Source: Lycorma delicatula
Lineage: Eukaryota > Arthropoda > Insecta > Hemiptera > Fulgoridae
Assembly (NCBI RefSeq): GCF_047948215.1
Contig: NC_134455.1
Span: 345,178,997-345,242,996, forward strand
Reading direction: 5' to 3'
DNA: 64,000 nt
Shown: positions 59,437-64,000 of the stretch, piece after piece
How the letters are laid out: each line of letters opens with the position of its first letter
How positions within the stretch are numbered: position 1 is the first letter of the stretch
Notes under the pieces: generated by a model
What the model was told of the DNA's origin: nothing
Databases searched by the model: none
The model's input: the letters and a program-made list of their open reading frames with translations, nothing else
Position numbers and translations under genes: made by a program

Positions 59437-59994
59437 ATGTGGACACCACATGACTTCCTTGTACGCCTATTAAATTAAAAATACACATTTATATAAAATG
59501 AAAAGTACATAAAATTTCGTTTTATTAATATCTGATATATTTCCTTTTTTTATTATACATTTTTGTTTATAATCAGAGGTTAATAATTATTAATAAATCA
59601 ATATATTAAAGTTAAAAAAGAGATGAAGTCGGATTGAACCGATTTGCCTCCCCCTTGTAAGATCGACTAGTTCATTAATTAAAATATAATTTGGCTATAA
59701 CTCTGGAACCAACGAAAATACGTACCACTTATGATAAATCGTTGAAAAGCTCTCAATGAGGGCTTATTACTGCAATTAAGAAAAAGTCGAAATTCCAATT
59801 TTCTTTTAATTTTGAGCTTTTGTGGGCAGTTTTGGTCCAGTGGATTACAATCAAACGGGGAAGTGCACAACTAGATGTTACAACAGTGCTAAAATGGATT
59901 CAAAAGGGATGATCAAAATGAATATTTTCGTTGATATCTGAAAACCGAAATTTTTCGCGATCGCAATACTTCCTTTACTTCGTACAAGGAAGTA
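59437..59994 (+). mobile_element. Family P element, copy 8, compact
   Basis: GTGGACACCACATGACTTCC and TTGTACGCC start the copy, which ends CTTCGTACAAGGAAGTAAAA. At 558 bp it is the shortest full copy and has the clearest ends. The stretch between GTTACAACAGTGCTAAA and ATGGATTC lacks the ACGTACAGACGTCACG block, an internal deletion. Confidence 0.85.
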
Positions 59995-60889
59995 AAAATT
60001 CGAGTTGAAAAGCACCATTTTTTTTAGATTTGGCGTAAGTTACTTCGTTAAAAATACCTAACAATCATGAAAAAAACTCCGAGAAAAACGTTAAGAATTT
60101 AATTTTTTTTAAATTGTACAACAAAATATAGCCTAATTTTTTTCAAAATAATTTTACAACTTAACTAAATCATTTAAATTAATAGACCGTTTAATATTTT
60201 TTACACCGGCCTTGGCTGTAAAGTTATAGTCTTGTTATCTAGGGCTTCCTCCTCGACAGATTACTTTTACAAAAAAAAAATTAAGAAGTCCTTAACTTAT
60301 TGAATTAAAATATATATATACTCTTATTTTTAGTAAAACATTGACATACGCGACCCATTGTATCCATATTTTCTAGCCATTTAGAGAAACCGGACTCATG
60401 ACATCCGTACCAGCTGTCTTTTTGATAGATTATTGTACCAAATTTGATTCAAATCAATTCAACCGGTCTGGAGTAAAAAAAAAAACGTAATTTGACCTGA
60501 ATAGCACACTTCCCCGCATGTAATGCGCATTATAACTAAATAACCGGTAAAGTGAACTGTAATAAAAAAATAACCACTGGCTTTAGGAGCAGCAAATCGC
60601 AAGATTCTTTCGTGTCATATAATTTCACTAAAAACTGTATGTCAGTATTTTATTTTACATCCACGTAAGAAGTTGCAGTTTCTTACCGAATTTTATTGTT
60701 CAATAGATATCCGCTATAATTTCAGCATAAGAGATAAGCACGTGAAAAAAAACGACGGCGAAAATGTTCTAAGAAAACGCTAGAACTATATATTAAAATA
60801 ATTTTAAAAAGTTAAGGATTATTTTAACGGAACGGAACGCAAGAATAGCGGAAGATTTATTTATCTCCCAACTAATCGTTGAGCCTGGA
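59995..60889. other. A+T-rich, nothing recognised
   Basis: No gene, no shared repeat apart from scattered A runs. Confidence 0.5.
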
Positions 60890-61022
60890 AAATAGTCCCT
60901 TGCTGCTGTGTCATTCTTATTATCGTGCGGGTATTTGTTTAATCGGCGGTTATAAATTAATTTGTTTATTTATTTACGGACGGAGTTATGGATTGCGTTC
61001 CGATCCTTTAAGACCAGACTGA
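60890..61022 (+). repeat. Family V repeat, copy 2
   Basis: TAATCGGCGGTTATAAATTA, GGACGGAGTTATGGATTGCG and TTCCGATCCTTTAAG match the reverse complement of 36.47-36.60 kb. Confidence 0.6.
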
Positions 61023-61030
61023 AATCGTTA

Positions 61031-61092
61031 ACCCACCGGGTAGGTCTAGTGGTGAACAAGTCTACCCAAATCATTTGATTTAGAAGTCGAGA
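61031..61092 (+). mobile_element. SINE-B head fragment
   Basis: CACCGGGTAGGTCTAGTGGT, GAACAAGTCTACCCAAATCA and GATTTAGAAGTCGAGAG match the SINE-B 5' part; the rest is missing. It directly follows a family-V repeat and is followed by family T. Confidence 0.6.
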
Positions 61093-61345
61093 GATATGTA
61101 GAAATAACCTGATCGAATTTAGTTAAAATCAGTTCAATAGTTCTATAAATATAAGGTGATTTAGAAGCAGACACCGAACATACCAAAGTACATAGGAATA
61201 ATATTAACATCCCAAAAAATTTCGGTTTTTGGGTTACTTAGGTGTGAAATCGTCAAAATCCGGTGAAAACCACAAATGCCTAAATTGGACCGATTACAAT
61301 ACTCGGTCTTCTACAGCTATAGCGCTATCTAGACGGTAAAGTAAT
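61093..61345 (-). repeat. Family T dispersed repeat, copy 3, partial
   Basis: AAGGTGATTTAGAAGCAGAC, ACCGAACATACC, GGTTACTTAGGTGTGAAATC and GGACCGATTACAATAC are the reverse complement of 11310-11540. Confidence 0.7.
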
Positions 61346-62162
61346 AATAAACGATAATCGCATGGGTGCATTACACGCGTTTACCTTTTTTTAACCAGCA
61401 TCGTTGTTCCACCGGCAATATCTGTATCTGTTTTATACGATAGGGAAAAAACAAGGAATCATATAATTTTCACTTTTTAGAAGTAACAAAATACCTTGTA
61501 ATAATAAGGATAAAAACAACTGAAAACCAGTTGTTGTTTTTTTAGGTAAAATAGTTTTTATCATAAGAATAAAAATGATCATTTCTACATAACGGTAACC
61601 AGTTTAATGAGTCCTGTTCATTTTTACTCATCATTAAAGTATGGAAATTTGAAAAGAAAAAAGAAACAGCAATGCTTCAAAGAACAGTAACAATAGGACC
61701 TTTATTACACTTCACTTGGATGTATATGTCGAGTGGTTTTTATAATATTAAGTAAAAAAAAGAAACTACTGATATATATTTCGAGAAAAAAATTTGTACA
61801 CGTAATGATAAAAACCTTAAAGTAATTCAACCATAACTGATCAATATAGTGTTTTAAAGAATCCAAAAATTAATTTTATTTTTTTAATTGAAATATAATT
61901 TAAAAAAATTTATTTGACATAAATGCAAAACCACAAAATCATTTCAAGAAAACTTTTATGATTTTACGTTCATTTTTCCAAACGTAGCCGTATAAATAAA
62001 GCAGGAGGGACATTAGTAAGTTCCACGGTGAATAGTATTTTTACATTTTCTTGTTGAAAATACTTTACTACGCCACTACTAACGATACAACAAATAACTT
62101 TTTTCAACATGATTGAACTTCTAATTTTTTCAAGATGTCAGAAAATATTTTATATGAGACTA
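61346..62162. other. A+T-rich, nothing recognised
   Basis: No gene, no shared repeat. Confidence 0.5.
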
Positions 62163-62765
62163 GCCAGAACCTGGACCCTTGGGTTTAAGATCAGCCCAGG
62201 CGAATCCTGGAGCCAATACAAAGGCTCCTCGGGGCCTCCCGGGATCAAGGGGCCTACCCAATTGCCGGAGAGCTAGCTTCGTTCACCAATCCCAAATTGC
62301 TAGGGGGACCGGCGCTCTATCAGAGATTGTTTCGGTTGCCACTCCCAACTAACCAGAAGGCCCCCCCCCCCCTGGAACTCACACCGTACTCACGGTTTTG
62401 AGAACAATACTGATAAATAATAATTATAGTATTCAGGCTTTATAGAAACCTGAAAACGAAACTAAATTACGAAAAATAGAATAAATACGGTAACTAAAGT
62501 ACACACCTTTGACAACGAAAATTTCGTAAGTTACGAGTATTTCTCTCGTATTTAGAAATATAACAATGAAGTAAAAGGATTAATCTATTTTTTCCTTAAT
62601 GAATATTTTTAATTTACAACTTCAACCTCCCTGGGGGCAATTTTTAATATCTTAATGTTTAGGGGAGCTATTTCCTAGGTCGATGGCTTAAAACCGTCCC
62701 TAGAATAATACGAATGTATCATGTAAATTTGAAAGTAATCAGTCGGTCGGTTCTAATATTTCCGA
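62163..62765 (-). repeat. Family S dispersed repeat, copy 2
   Basis: Reverse complement of copy 1. It starts (plus view) ACTAGCCAGAACCTGGACCC, contains TATTCAGGCTTTATAGAAAC and GATTAATCTATTTTTTCCTT, and ends near AGTCGGTCGGTTCTAATATT. The G+C-rich parts of the two copies match only at GGATTCGCCTGGGC and GGGTCCAGGTTCTGG, so that end is fast-changing. Confidence 0.8.
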
Positions 62766-64000
62766 ATAATCGTGATCTGTTAGATTGAGAGTGTATCTAA
62801 TGTGTACAAACGTTAGCCTTCAACCTCCAACAAATACACTGTTTTATTTTGAAAATCGGACGATTGTTTGCGGAGATATTATAATAGCATCCTACTGTAC
62901 CTCCCAAAACATCGTCCCACTGACACCCGTTTATTACCAGTTCCTAGTAATGTTTGTTCCAGCCTCCCACAAGGTGCTCGCATACCTCACCACTCTAGCC
63001 TCACACGCAGATCCCACGGGAAGCCCGTTGTTGAACAGAATTTTTTCTAATTTACTTAATATTATTTTATTTAACGTAAAGTTAATTATTATTTTTGTAA
63101 TATCATTCATTTGACTGATTCGAATCATTCAATTCAAACTTTACTCACAACGTGATAAAGACATTTCATTAAAGTTTGTGCTTCAAACGGAAAATCTCCA
63201 CCGTCATATATACGAATATATTCGGGATTTTTTGAGAAGAAATATAAACTTAAACCTTCTTAGTTATGCCAAGAAACATGGATAAAAAAAATTTGGTTGC
63301 GGCTGATCGAGTATTTTTTTTTTGTTTATCCCGAACAAAAATCCTCTTTCTCATAATATAATAGTATAAATAAAGATTTACGAAGCACTGAATTAATTGT
63401 AGCCTTCTAGATCACCTGACCTAACATCAACCGACTACTATCTGATGAATCATATGAAATCGTTAAAATTCAAACAAAAAGTAATTAGAAAAACATAAAT
63501 TAGTGGCAAGAATTTTTTACGCATTTGAAATTATACGAAACCATTTTGATACTTTAAGAAAAAAAAGCAATCCATGGAATTTTAAATCGAACGGAATACT
63601 ACTAATTAATTTATTTTTAATAACAGACTTATTTTTAGATATTTTCTAAAACTGAAATATGACTTCTGTTTTAAAATTACGAGTATGAAACAGTACTTTT
63701 TTGCCACGATTTGGTTTTCAATCGGTTAAATGGTTACATCGATTTTCTAAGAATTACATTTTCTGGAAGTTTTGTTTACTTGTAATTTAATGACGTTATT
63801 GTATTTCAAAATAAAAAAATTATATTTTACCATGATCTTTTCCTAAAAATTGCGAAATATAAAGTTGTACAACCTCTTTTATTAAATTTTTGTCACAACA
63901 AAAACCACATCAATCCATAAATTTACGTTTTAACAATTTCAGTACGATTTTATTTTATCTCCAGTGCAAAAGTTTTTGGCAAGCTATAATTCAAACAATC
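62766..64000. other. Open stretch of unknown kind, then A+T-rich DNA
   Basis: 62785-63114 is open for 109 codons on the plus strand and 62880-63045 is richer in C than its flanks, but I recognise no domain. It may be a continuation of family S. The mariner scrap lies at 63.4 kb. Confidence 0.3.
63394..63498 (+). pseudogene. Short mariner transposase fragment around the third catalytic Asp
   Basis: The frame 63406-63498 reads SRSPDLTSTDYYLMNHMKSL, then KFKQKVIRKT and a stop. SPDL---DY-L is the block carrying the third catalytic Asp of mariner-type transposases (family pattern YSPDLAPSDYHLF). The matched length is only about 25 residues and stops lie just upstream, so this is a relic. It is the least certain of the transposase calls. 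Confidence 0.5.

Overview
This is a nuclear window from an animal, most likely a hemipteran insect with a large genome. It is about two thirds A+T and has no long open reading frames (the longest is 136 codons). It has a spliced exon with GT-AG signals, many microsatellites, and a dense, nested population of decayed transposons, tRNA-derived SINEs and hairpin elements. The species is inferred only loosely, from the arthropod/hemipteran flavour of the transposase relics; nothing in the window fixes it. There is no bacterial operon, CRISPR array or rRNA, and I saw no recognisable viral gene.

Only one host-gene piece is clear: a 225-bp minus-strand exon (14833-15057) with consensus splice sites. 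It encodes most of the first RNA-recognition motif of a Spen (split ends/SHARP) family protein. The first exon of that gene should lie at higher coordinates and the following exons below 14.8 kb; I could find neither, so most of this window is probably spen intron and flank. Three CpG-richer blocks at 17.3-17.8, 19.8-20.0 and 21.6-22.0 kb, with CCAAT, TATA-like and CRE motifs, lie on the upstream side of the exon and could hold promoters or untranslated first exons; this is inference. A similar block lies at 8.05-8.25 kb.

The rest is mobile DNA. Six broken DDE transposase segments of the Tc1/mariner type sit at 5.2-6.0 (-), 34.6-34.97 (-), 42.0-42.2 (+), 51.06-52.0 (+, N- and C-terminal pieces of one gene) and 63.4-63.5 kb (+). 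Relics of the C-terminal end of a non-LTR (LINE) reverse-transcriptase ORF sit at 15.5, 22.9-24.3 and 33.9 kb. Two tRNA-derived SINE families are present: SINE-A with about nine copies and SINE-B with about five. For reference I name the unclassified families by letter: P (about 0.55-0.7 kb, ends CTTCCTTGTACG / CGTACAAGGAAG, eight copies), Q (about 0.75 kb, ends GGTAGATTTCA / TGAAATCTACC, three copies), R (about 0.8-1.2 kb, four copies, three of them hit by or abutting P), S (26.9 and 62.5 kb), T (11.5, 44.9, 61.2 kb), U (about 110 bp, four copies) and V (36.5, 60.9 kb).

The best structural story is 22.8-25.8 kb. A LINE 3' coding relic is split by a tandem-repeat-bearing element and by a 278-bp inverted-repeat element with a perfect 11-bp target duplication. 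It is followed by a SINE-A copy that was itself split by a 1.24-kb hAT-like element. Other notable structures are a 544-bp near-palindrome at 53.96-54.50 kb and a perfect 18-bp hairpin at 12.8 kb. I did not find a convincing new functional system; the interest lies in unclassified repeat families and datable nested insertions.
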